Both the position numbers and the translations under genes were made by a program. Positions 33,944-41,532 of a stretch of DNA of 64,000 nucleotides are shown in pieces. Every line of letters begins with the position of its first letter. Positions within the stretch are counted from its first letter, which is position 1. Under the pieces are notes generated by a model that was given only the letters and a program-made list of their open reading frames with translations, was not told where the DNA came from and made no database searches. Origin of the DNA: Mycolicibacterium malmesburyense (GTDB lineage Bacteria; Actinomycetota; Actinomycetes; Mycobacteriales; Mycobacteriaceae); assembly GCF_001050015.1 (NCBI RefSeq), contig NZ_CVTB01000155.1, positions 1 through 64,000 on the forward strand, in the 5' to 3' direction.

Positions 33944-33960
33944 ACTGTATGTCTAACCGT
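33944..33960. promoter_or_regulatory. Operator copy G (ACTGTAT-GTC-TAACCGT), degenerate
   Basis: Six of seven matches in the left arm and five of seven in the right arm of ACTGTAA-N3-TTACAGT. It sits 27 bases before the ECH start at 33987, next to the GntR palindrome, so this promoter may take two inputs. Confidence 0.45.
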
Positions 33961-33986
33961 ATAGCTGGAGATTGGCGGATTCAACG

Positions 33987-34793
33987 GTGACCGATGCGGC
34001 CGACAACGGCGTGGTGGAGACATCGCGCGACGGCGCCATACTGCGCATCACGCTGAGCCGGCCCGCCCGGCGTAACGCGTTGAGTCGCGGCATGACCGAC
34101 GCGCTGGTGGCGACGTTGACCGCCGCCGCCACCGACGACTCCCTGCGGGTCGTGCACATCCGCGGCGACGGGCCGGACTTCTGTGCGGGCGTGGACTGGG
34201 TGGCGTCCAACGCCGGTGCTCAGCGACCGCGCACCGGGGATATCGTCCGACGCCAGCCCCATACCGCGCACCGGGTCGTCGAGCTGGTCCACACGCTGCA
34301 CCTGCCCGTGGTGTGCACCGTGCGCGGTTGGGCCGCGGCCCTGGGATGCAATCTGGCGCTGGCGGCAGACTTCACGATCGCCGCCGACGATGCCGTGTTT
34401 TGGGAGCCGTTCCTCGGCCGCGGCTTCAGCCCCGACTCGGGATCCACTTGGCTGCTGCCCCGACTCGTCGGCCTGGCGCGTGCCAAGCGGATGCTGCTGT
34501 TGGGTGAGAAGGTCAGCGGGGCCGACGCGGCCGATTGGGGTCTGATCCACGCGGCGGCCCCCGAATCCGAATTGTCCGCGGTGAGCGACGAACTCGTCGA
34601 GCGGATGGCGGCCGGGCCGACCGTCGCGATCGGACTGGCCAAACAGTCGATCCACTACGCCCAGCACGCATCGCTTTCCGACACCATGGACCGGGAGCTC
34701 TACAACGTCGAGTTGTCCTGCCGGACCACCGATTTCAAAGAAGGGCTGGCGGCGTTCCGTGACAAGCGCCCGCCGGAATTCCAAGGGCGCTGA
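33987..34793 (+). CDS. Enoyl-CoA hydratase/isomerase family protein
   Basis: Crotonase-fold protein of 268 residues, first gene of a six-gene plus-strand operon of three ECHs and three acyl-CoA ligases. The oxyanion motifs are FCAGVDWVAS and GWAAALGCNLALA. The second catalytic loop is WEPFLGRGFSPDSGSTW, with Asp where delta-isomerases or dienoyl-type enzymes carry an acidic residue. The C-terminus is FRDKRPPEFQG. Start GTG 33987 is tentative: TTG 33972 is in frame but only 1 base from GGAG. The next ECH begins 18 bases downstream. Confidence 0.88.
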   Translation: MTDAADNGVVETSRDGAILRITLSRPARRNALSRGMTDALVATLTAAATDDSLRVVHIRGDGPDFCAGVDWVASNAGAQRPRTGDIVRRQPHTAHRVVELVHTLHLPVVCTVRGWAAALGCNLALAADFTIAADDAVFWEPFLGRGFSPDSGSTWLLPRLVGLARAKRMLLLGEKVSGADAADWGLIHAAAPESELSAVSDELVERMAAGPTVAIGLAKQSIHYAQHASLSDTMDRELYNVELSCRTTDFKEGLAAFRDKRPPEFQGR

Positions 34794-34811
34794 CGGATAG
34801 GAACAGACAAC

Positions 34812-35621
34812 ATGTCCTCCACTTTTGACGACATCAAATACGAGGTCGACGGGCACAAGGCCACGATCACCTTGAACCGGCCGAACGCGCTCAACGCGTT
34901 GAGCCCGCACATGATCACCGAATTGCGCGCCGCCTACGACGAAGCCGAGAACGACGACGCCATCTGGACCCTGATCGTGACGGGCACCGGTCGGGCGTTC
35001 TGCACCGGCGCCGACGTCGGCGAGATTCCCGAGGACGGCAGGGTCATCTACGAGCGGCCGTACCTGTCCACCTACGAACAGTGGGAGGCCCCGCAGGAGG
35101 GCACTCCCCCGTTCCGGCGCATGGCCAAGCCGGTCCTCACCGCGGTGAACGGATTGTGCTGCGGCGCAGGGCTGGACTGGATCACCACCGGCGACATCGC
35201 GATCGCCTCCGACAAGGCCACGTTCTTCGATCCACACGTGAGCATCGGGCTGGTGGCGGGCCGCGAGATGGTCCGTTTGGCGCGGATCCTGCCCCGCAAC
35301 ATCGCGCTGCGCATGGCGCTGATGGGCAAGCACGAGCGGATGAGCGCCGAGCGGGCCTATGAACTGGGCATGATCAGCGAAGTGGTCGAGCATGACCGGC
35401 TGCTCGAGCGCGCACACGAGATCGCCGACATCGTGAACTCGAATGCCCCTTTGGCGGTGCGGGGCACGCGGTTGGCCATCCACAAGACGCTCGACCTGCC
35501 GCTGCACGAAGCGGAGATCCTCGCCGAGGCGTTCCGCGAGCGGGTCGTGCGCACCGACGACGCCGCCGAAGGACCGAAGGCGTTCATGGAGAAGCGGGCC
35601 CCGAACTGGCAGTGCCGATGA
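34812..35621 (+). CDS. Enoyl-CoA hydratase/isomerase family protein
   Basis: Crotonase-fold protein of 269 residues. The motifs are FCTGADVGEIPED and GLCCGAGLDWITTGD. The second catalytic loop reads FFDPHVSIGLVAGREM, which lacks the standard hydratase Glu and carries His and Ser, so a non-hydratase reaction such as C-C hydrolysis or isomerisation is possible. The C-terminus is FMEKRAPNWQ. It shares the FFDxHVSxGLV loop with the next gene, so the two are probably diverged duplicates or act as a pair. The stop overlaps the next start (ATGA). Confidence 0.9.
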   Translation: MSSTFDDIKYEVDGHKATITLNRPNALNALSPHMITELRAAYDEAENDDAIWTLIVTGTGRAFCTGADVGEIPEDGRVIYERPYLSTYEQWEAPQEGTPPFRRMAKPVLTAVNGLCCGAGLDWITTGDIAIASDKATFFDPHVSIGLVAGREMVRLARILPRNIALRMALMGKHERMSAERAYELGMISEVVEHDRLLERAHEIADIVNSNAPLAVRGTRLAIHKTLDLPLHEAEILAEAFRERVVRTDDAAEGPKAFMEKRAPNWQCR

Positions 35622-36412
35622 ACGCGCCGGCGACATTCGAGACCATCACCCTCGAGGTGGGCGCCGCCGACCACGTCGCGACCATCACGCTGAACCGACC
35701 GGAATCGCTGAATGCCTTCAACCGCACGATGTGCGAGGAGATGTCGCGCGCGTGGCGGCTCGTCAAGGACGACGAAGCCGTTCATGCCGTGGTGCTGCGC
35801 GCCGCAGGCGATCGCGCGTTCAGCGCCGGCCTGGACATCAAGACCCCGTACGGGCAGCCCGACAACGTCTGGAACCACGAGGACCCCGGCGAGTATCTCA
35901 GCCCGAAGTGGCAGAAGATGTGGAAGCCGGTCGTCTGCGCGGTCCAGGGCATGTGCACCGCGGGAGCGTTCTACTTCCTCAACGAAGCCGATGTGGTGAT
36001 CTGTTCGCTGGACGCCACGTTCTTCGACTCCCACGTGAGCGCGGGACTGGTCTGCGCCCTCGAGCCGATCGGGATGATGCGGCGGGTCGGGCTCGCGCAG
36101 GCGCTGCGAATCGCGTTGATGGGCAACGACGAACGCGTCGGCGCCGCCACCGCCCTGCAGATGGGATTGGTGACCGAGGTCGTGCCCGCCGACCGCTTGT
36201 GGGCCCGCGCCCACGAGATCGCCGCGGGCATCGCCGCCAAACCGCCGTCGGCGACCCAGGGCACCGTCAAGGCGATCTGGGAGTCGCTCGAGAAGCCCTA
36301 CCGCGCCGCGATGGAACAGAACCTGATCTACACCCGGCTGGGTAATCCGCTCGGGCAGGCCGAACTGGCCTCCGCACCGCGGGCGGCGCGATCCGAACCG
36401 AGGATTCGCTGA
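35618..36412 (+). CDS. Enoyl-CoA hydratase/isomerase family protein
   Basis: Crotonase-fold protein of 264 residues. The oxyanion motifs are FSAGLDIKTPYG and GMCTAGAFYFLNEAD, and the second loop is FFDSHVSAGLVCALEP. That loop, shared with the ECH at 34812, has no hydratase Glu-2. ATG 35618 overlaps the previous stop (ATGA), and GTG 35612 is also possible. Its stop overlaps the ATG of the next gene by one base (TGATG). The tight coupling to its sister ECH and to the ligases suggests these steps act on the same CoA ester. Confidence 0.9.
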   Translation: MNAPATFETITLEVGAADHVATITLNRPESLNAFNRTMCEEMSRAWRLVKDDEAVHAVVLRAAGDRAFSAGLDIKTPYGQPDNVWNHEDPGEYLSPKWQKMWKPVVCAVQGMCTAGAFYFLNEADVVICSLDATFFDSHVSAGLVCALEPIGMMRRVGLAQALRIALMGNDERVGAATALQMGLVTEVVPADRLWARAHEIAAGIAAKPPSATQGTVKAIWESLEKPYRAAMEQNLIYTRLGNPLGQAELASAPRAARSEPRIR

Positions 36413-37878
36413 TGGGCGATCACCCGCTGAGCCGCCGCATCAGGCAGATCCTCGACCTCGATGCCGAAGCGCCCGCCATCGAATACGACGGCGAATGGGT
36501 CACCTGGGGGCAGGTCTCCGCACTGGCCACGCAGGTTAGCGGAACCGGCGTGCTGGGGCGGCAGGTCGGAATGCTGTTGCGTAACACGCCCGCCCATGTC
36601 GCGAGCTTCCTCGGCGTCTTGCTCGGGGGTGGCACCGTCGTGGTCGTCAACCCGTCCCGCGGGGACGACCGCATCCGGGCGGACCTCGAAGCGCTCGCGC
36701 TGCCGATCGTCATCGGCGAACAGGACGACCTGACGCGGCTGGTGACCAGCCCGGGCACCGATCAGGTGGCGATCTCGACGGTCTCCGAGCCCGTCCGCCT
36801 GACCGCGGCCCGCGCGCTGGTGCCCGAAGAGAACCGCATCGGCGTCGCGGTGCGGATGTTGACCAGCGGCACGACGGGCCCGCCCAAGCGCATCGATCTC
36901 ACCTACGACATGTTGGCGCACAGCGTGATCGGCCAGGGGTTCGCGCAGGCGCCGTCGCCCACCGAGCTGCGCAGCGGGGTGGCGATCGTCAACGCCCCGC
37001 TGGTGCACATCGGCGGCGTCTTCCGTGTCCTGCAATGCGTCTGCGAAGGGCGCTCGTTCGTCCTGCTCGACCGCTTCGAACTGAACCGCTGGGCCGACGC
37101 GGTGCGGCGGCACCGCCCACGGGCGGTATCCCTGGTGCCCGCGGCGCTGCGCACCGTGCTGCATTCGGACCTGACCCGCGACGACTTGGCGAGCATCCGA
37201 GCGGTCACCTCGGGAACCGCGCCGCTGTCCGCCGAAGACGCCGACGCGTTCACCGAGAAGTTCGGGATACCGGTCCTGACGTCCTATGCGGCAACGGAGT
37301 TCGGTGGCGGCGTCGCGGGCTGGACGTTAGCCGATTACCAGAAGTACTGGCAGACCAAGCGCGGCAGCGTGGGCAGGGCCAGCCTCGGTGCGCAGCTGCG
37401 GGTCGTCGACGACGACGGACAACCGGTCGGCGTCGACCAGCCCGGCCTACTCGAGGTGAAGCCCGGCCAGTTGGGTCCGGGCGCCGACTGGATGCGCACC
37501 ACCGACATGGCGCGCATCGATGCCGACGGTTTCGTGTGGATCCTGGGCCGCGCCGACCAGGCGATCATCCGCGGCGGCTTCAAGGTCATGCCCGACGACG
37601 TGCGCACCGCCCTCGAGAGCCATCCCGCGGTGCACAGCGCCGCCGTGGTCGGACGACCCGATGAGCGACTCGGTGAGACACCGGTGGCGATGGTGCAGCT
37701 GCGGGCCCCGGTCGACGCGGCGACGCTGCAGGAGTTCCTGCGAAATCGCCTCGCCCACTACGAGGTTCCCACCGCGATCGCGATCGTCGAGCGGATGCCG
37801 TGCACAACGTCGGGTAAACCCGATCTGAGCGCGGTCCGGCAACACTTCAAAATCGAAGCCACCGCCGGCCATGGCTGA
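36412..37878 (+). CDS. Acyl-CoA synthetase, AMP-forming (ligase 1 of 3)
   Basis: AMP-forming ligase of 488 residues. The phosphate loop is LTSGTTGPPKRID, where Arg follows the conserved Lys instead of Gly. The motif that is usually YGxTE reads SYAATEFGGG, and MRTTDMARIDADGFV matches TGD. The hinge is LGRADQAIIRGGFKV, and the C-terminal adenylation Lys is in TTSGKPDLSAV. The N-terminal part is short. It overlaps the next ligase by 8 bases. The three ligases in a row are not close copies of each other, so they may accept successive, shortened acids. Confidence 0.9.
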   Translation: MGDHPLSRRIRQILDLDAEAPAIEYDGEWVTWGQVSALATQVSGTGVLGRQVGMLLRNTPAHVASFLGVLLGGGTVVVVNPSRGDDRIRADLEALALPIVIGEQDDLTRLVTSPGTDQVAISTVSEPVRLTAARALVPEENRIGVAVRMLTSGTTGPPKRIDLTYDMLAHSVIGQGFAQAPSPTELRSGVAIVNAPLVHIGGVFRVLQCVCEGRSFVLLDRFELNRWADAVRRHRPRAVSLVPAALRTVLHSDLTRDDLASIRAVTSGTAPLSAEDADAFTEKFGIPVLTSYAATEFGGGVAGWTLADYQKYWQTKRGSVGRASLGAQLRVVDDDGQPVGVDQPGLLEVKPGQLGPGADWMRTTDMARIDADGFVWILGRADQAIIRGGFKVMPDDVRTALESHPAVHSAAVVGRPDERLGETPVAMVQLRAPVDAATLQEFLRNRLAHYEVPTAIAIVERMPCTTSGKPDLSAVRQHFKIEATAGHG

Positions 37879-39382
37879 TCGCACCGTCGGCGCGGTGCTG
37901 CGCGCGCAGGCCGCTGCGCGGGGCGACCATCCGCTGCTGATCTGCGACGCCGACCGGTTGAGCTACGCCGACGCCGAGCGCCGATCGGCCCGATTGGCGC
38001 GCGGGCTCATCGCGCTCGGCGCGGGCAAGGGCACGCACGTCGGAGTGTTGTACCCCAACGGGTCGGCGTTCGTCGTCGCGATGCTGGCGGCCGCGCGGAT
38101 CGGCGCCGTGGTGATCCCGATCTCGACGATGGCGACCGCTCCCGAGATGCGCGAGCAACTCGCGCACGCCGACGTCGAGATCCTGTTGGCCGCAGGGTCC
38201 TATCGGAACCACGACTATCGGCAGCGGCTCGCCGACATCGACGGTGTACCGCTGCTGCGTCACGTGCTCATCGACACCGAACCCGCGGATTTCGCCGACG
38301 CCGGCCTGCTGAGGGGGCTGGAGGATGACGTCGAGCCGTGTGACGAGGTGGCGATCATCTACACGTCGGGGTCGACCAGCGCCCCCAAGGGCGTCGTGCA
38401 CACGCACGCCGCACTGCTCGACCACCAGGCGGTCCTCAACGAGATCCGCGGGCTGACCGCCGAGGTCAAGCTGTTCAGCAATTCGCCGTTCTTCTGGATC
38501 GGTGGTTACGCCTACTCGGTACTGGCCACGCTGCTCGCGGGCGCGACGCTGCTGTGCTCGAACGCGGTCGACGCGGCCGAGACCCTCGACCTGCTGGAGG
38601 CCGAGAAGCCCACCATGACCAACGGATTCGTCGCGGGCATCGCCCATCTGGCGCGACACCCGAGCCTGCCGAACCGCGACCTGTCATCCATCAGGCGGGG
38701 CAACCTGTATCCGATCATGGCGCACGAGGTTCGGCCCGCCGATCCTGAACTGCGCCACACCATGCTCGGCATGACCGAGTCCGGCAGCGTCATCCTCGCC
38801 TGTGCCGACGAATCCGACCAGCCCGAGCACCGCCGCGGATCCTTCGGCAAGCCGGTTCCCGGATTCGAGGTGAAGGTCGTCGATCCCGAGACCGCTGCTT
38901 CCGTCGGCGTCGAGGCGGTCGGCGAACTGTGCGCGCGTGGGCCTTTCATGATGCAGCGGTATCACAAGCGCAGCCGCGAGGAGTGCTTCGACGTCGACGG
39001 CTGGTTCCACACCGGTGACCTCGTCCGCACGGACGCGGACGGCTTCTACTACTTCGTCGGGCGCCGCGGCGCGATGATCAAGACCGCGGGCGCCAACGTC
39101 GCACCCGCGGAGGTGGAACGGGCGATCGCGAAGGTGACCGGTGGCGCCGTCGCGCATGTGATCGGGTTGCCCGATCCCGAACGCGGCCAGCTCGTCGCCG
39201 CGGTTGTCGCGCTGGAGGACGGCGCGTCGTTCGACGAGGCGGCCTGCCGCGAGCGGCTGAAGACCGAGTTGTCGGCGTACAAGATCCCCCGTCGGTTTGC
39301 GGCGGTGCCTGCCGCGCGCATCCCCGTGCTGTCGAGCGGAAAGGTCGACTTGTCCCGATTGGCAGAGGTTTTCGATGTCTGA
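37871..39382 (+). CDS. Acyl-CoA synthetase, AMP-forming (ligase 2 of 3)
   Basis: AMP-forming ligase of 503 residues. The motifs are IYTSGSTSAPKGVVHTH, LGMTESGS, WFHTGDLVRTDADGF, the hinge VGRRGAMIKTAGANVAP and the adenylation Lys in LSSGKVDLSRL. FFWIGGYAYSVLATLLAG in the acyl-binding region recurs as FFWVGGLAGGLLSALLTG in ligase 3, so ligases 2 and 3 are the closer pair. The ATG overlaps ligase 1 by 8 bases, and the same 8-base arrangement recurs with ligase 3. Confidence 0.92.
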   Translation: MADRTVGAVLRAQAAARGDHPLLICDADRLSYADAERRSARLARGLIALGAGKGTHVGVLYPNGSAFVVAMLAAARIGAVVIPISTMATAPEMREQLAHADVEILLAAGSYRNHDYRQRLADIDGVPLLRHVLIDTEPADFADAGLLRGLEDDVEPCDEVAIIYTSGSTSAPKGVVHTHAALLDHQAVLNEIRGLTAEVKLFSNSPFFWIGGYAYSVLATLLAGATLLCSNAVDAAETLDLLEAEKPTMTNGFVAGIAHLARHPSLPNRDLSSIRRGNLYPIMAHEVRPADPELRHTMLGMTESGSVILACADESDQPEHRRGSFGKPVPGFEVKVVDPETAASVGVEAVGELCARGPFMMQRYHKRSREECFDVDGWFHTGDLVRTDADGFYYFVGRRGAMIKTAGANVAPAEVERAIAKVTGGAVAHVIGLPDPERGQLVAAVVALEDGASFDEAACRERLKTELSAYKIPRRFAAVPAARIPVLSSGKVDLSRLAEVFDV

Positions 39383-40865
39383 CACGATCGACGCGTTGGT
39401 CCGACAACGGGCCGCCGAGCACGGTGACAAGGCCGCGGTGATCGACCCGTCGGCCAGGGTCACCTACGCCGAGCTCGACGCGTCCACGCACGAGTTGGCC
39501 GCCGCCTTCGTGGCCGCAGGGGTGAGCAAGGGCAGCCGGGTCGCGTTGATCATGCCCAACAGCGTTGAGTGGGTGCGGATCGCGATCGCGCTGACCCGCG
39601 TCGGCGCCGTGCTGGTGCCGTTGAGCACGCTGCTGCAGCCACCCGAGCTCGCTGCCCAGCTTCGGATGGCCGCGGTGCAGTTCGTCGTGGCCGTCGAGGA
39701 ATTCCGCGGCCACCGCTACCTCGACGACATCCACGCCGAGCGCGGCAGCCTTCCGGCCTTGCGCGAGGTGTGGCGCGCGGACCGGCTACCCTCGGGCGCC
39801 GCCGCGCCCGTCGACGAGATCGCGGCCGCGGTGACCCCGAGCGACACGCTGGCGATCATGTTCACCTCCGGCAGCAGTGGCCCACCTAAGGGCGTGATCC
39901 ACTCGCACGGCAACGCTTTGGGTGCGGTGCGGCCAGGCCTGTCGGCGCGTTGTATCTGTTCCGACACCCGGTTGTATCTACCGATGCCGTTCTTCTGGGT
40001 GGGTGGGCTGGCCGGCGGCCTGCTGTCGGCGTTGCTCACCGGCGCGACGCTGGTGACGGAGGAGATGCCGCGACCCGAGACCACGTTGCGCCTGATCGAA
40101 CGCGAGCGCGTGACGCTGTTCCGCGGCTGGCCCGATCAGGCGAAGGCGCTGGCACGCGCGAACGTCACTGTGGGAGCTGATCTGTCGGAGTTGCGGGCCG
40201 GCAGCATGGAGGCATTGCTGCCCCCCGAGCAGCGCGCGGCGCCCGGCGCGCGGGCCATCCTCTTCGGCATGACCGAGTCGTTCGGGCCGTACTGCGGATA
40301 CCCCGCCGACACCGACATGCCGCGGTCGGCGTGGGGCAGCTGCGGTAAACCCTTCGACGGCATGGAGGTCCGCATCGTCGAGACCGAGACCGGCGAGCCG
40401 GCGCCGCCCGGGACCATCGGGATGATCCATATCCGAGGGCCACACGTGATGCGCGGGATCTGCCGTCGGAGCCGCGAAGACGTGTTCACTCCCGACGGCT
40501 ATTACCCCACCGGCGACCTCGGGCACCTCGACGACGACGGATTCATGTTCTATCACGGCCGTAGTGACGACATGTTCAAGGTCAGCGGCGCAACGGTTTA
40601 CCCGAGCGAGGTCGAGCGCGCGTTGCGCACGATCGACGGCGTGCACAACGCGATCGTCACCGAGGTGGCGGGCGCCGTCGGCGCGGTGGTGGTCTCCGGT
40701 CGCTCGGTGGACGAGCTGCGCGCCGAAGCCCGAACCCGGCTGAGCGCGTTCAAGGTTCCGACGGTGTGGCTCGTCACCGACACCGACGACGACATCCCCC
40801 GCAAGGCGTCGGGCAAGGTCGACGTCCGCGCGCTGCGGGATGTCCTGCTCGCCAGAGCTAGGTGA
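39375..40865 (+). CDS. Acyl-CoA synthetase, AMP-forming (ligase 3 of 3)
   Basis: AMP-forming ligase of 496 residues, last gene of the operon. The motifs are MFTSGSSGPPKGVIHSH, FGMTESFGPYCGY, YYPTGDLGHLDDDGF, the hinge HGRSDDMFKVSGATVYPSE, and the C-terminal Lys in KASGKVDVRAL. ATG 39375 overlaps ligase 2 by 8 bases. The 3' end overlaps the convergent GntR gene by another 8 bases. It probably activates an acid produced within the same pathway. Confidence 0.92.
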   Translation: MSDTIDALVRQRAAEHGDKAAVIDPSARVTYAELDASTHELAAAFVAAGVSKGSRVALIMPNSVEWVRIAIALTRVGAVLVPLSTLLQPPELAAQLRMAAVQFVVAVEEFRGHRYLDDIHAERGSLPALREVWRADRLPSGAAAPVDEIAAAVTPSDTLAIMFTSGSSGPPKGVIHSHGNALGAVRPGLSARCICSDTRLYLPMPFFWVGGLAGGLLSALLTGATLVTEEMPRPETTLRLIERERVTLFRGWPDQAKALARANVTVGADLSELRAGSMEALLPPEQRAAPGARAILFGMTESFGPYCGYPADTDMPRSAWGSCGKPFDGMEVRIVETETGEPAPPGTIGMIHIRGPHVMRGICRRSREDVFTPDGYYPTGDLGHLDDDGFMFYHGRSDDMFKVSGATVYPSEVERALRTIDGVHNAIVTEVAGAVGAVVVSGRSVDELRAEARTRLSAFKVPTVWLVTDTDDDIPRKASGKVDVRALRDVLLARAR

Positions 40866-41532
40866 CCACGCCTCGGGCGGTGAGGTGCTCGATCAGCGGC
40901 TGCGCGCCCGCCGCGAGGTGCTCCGACATCTCGGTGCGGGCAAGGTCCGCGTCGTGTTGCTCGAGCGCGGCCAGCAGCCGTCGGTGGTGATCGTTCGACT
41001 TCTCCGGCCAGCCCGCTATGACCGGGAACACCGATTCCGGGGCGTAGCGGGTGATCTGCGACATCAACTGGGCCAGCTTCGGCGAGTCCGCAGCGACGTT
41101 GATCGCGCGGTGAAAGTCGTGATTGAGCCGGACCGCCCGCTCGTCGTCGGCCGCGGCGTACGCCGCTTCCAGGTCGGACTGAATCTGCTTGAGGTCGCGC
41201 AACTGCTCGTCGGTGATGTTGGCCGCGGCCCGCGCCGCGAGCTCACCGCCGATGTAGGCCTGCACATTCGACACGTCGGTGAGATCGCGCCCGGTCACCG
41301 GCAGCACGACGAACCCCCGCCGCGGCTGCTGGGCGAGCAGGCCTTCGGCCTTGAGCTCGAACAGCGCCTCCCGGACCGGTGTGACGCTGATGCCGAGCTC
41401 GGCGGCCAGTTGGTCCAGGCGCACGTATTCGCCGGCGGCGTAGGTGCCGTCGAAGATGCGCTTCCGCACGAAACGTGCGACGTCCTCGGCGAGTTGGGGC
41501 CGGAAGGCAAATTCGGGCGCTGTCACCGTCAC
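40858..41532 (-). CDS. GntR-family regulator (FCD domain)
   Basis: Regulator of 224 residues. The winged helix has EYVRLDQLAAELGISVTPVREAL and PRRGFVVLPV. The FCD domain has RLNHDFHRAI, NDHHRRLLAAL and MSEHLAAG, whose Asp and His residues form the usual metal/ligand site. It is last in the minus-strand operon SDR-thiolase-acyl-CoA dehydrogenase-GntR, with GTG 41532 overlapping the dehydrogenase stop by 4 bases. Being cotranscribed with its likely targets, it probably controls the operon through the palindrome at 44724-44742, and perhaps also the divergent dehydrogenase at 44844. Confidence 0.88.
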   Translation of the reverse strand: MTVTAPEFAFRPQLAEDVARFVRKRIFDGTYAAGEYVRLDQLAAELGISVTPVREALFELKAEGLLAQQPRRGFVVLPVTGRDLTDVSNVQAYIGGELAARAAANITDEQLRDLKQIQSDLEAAYAAADDERAVRLNHDFHRAINVAADSPKLAQLMSQITRYAPESVFPVIAGWPEKSNDHHRRLLAALEQHDADLARTEMSEHLAAGAQPLIEHLTARGVVT

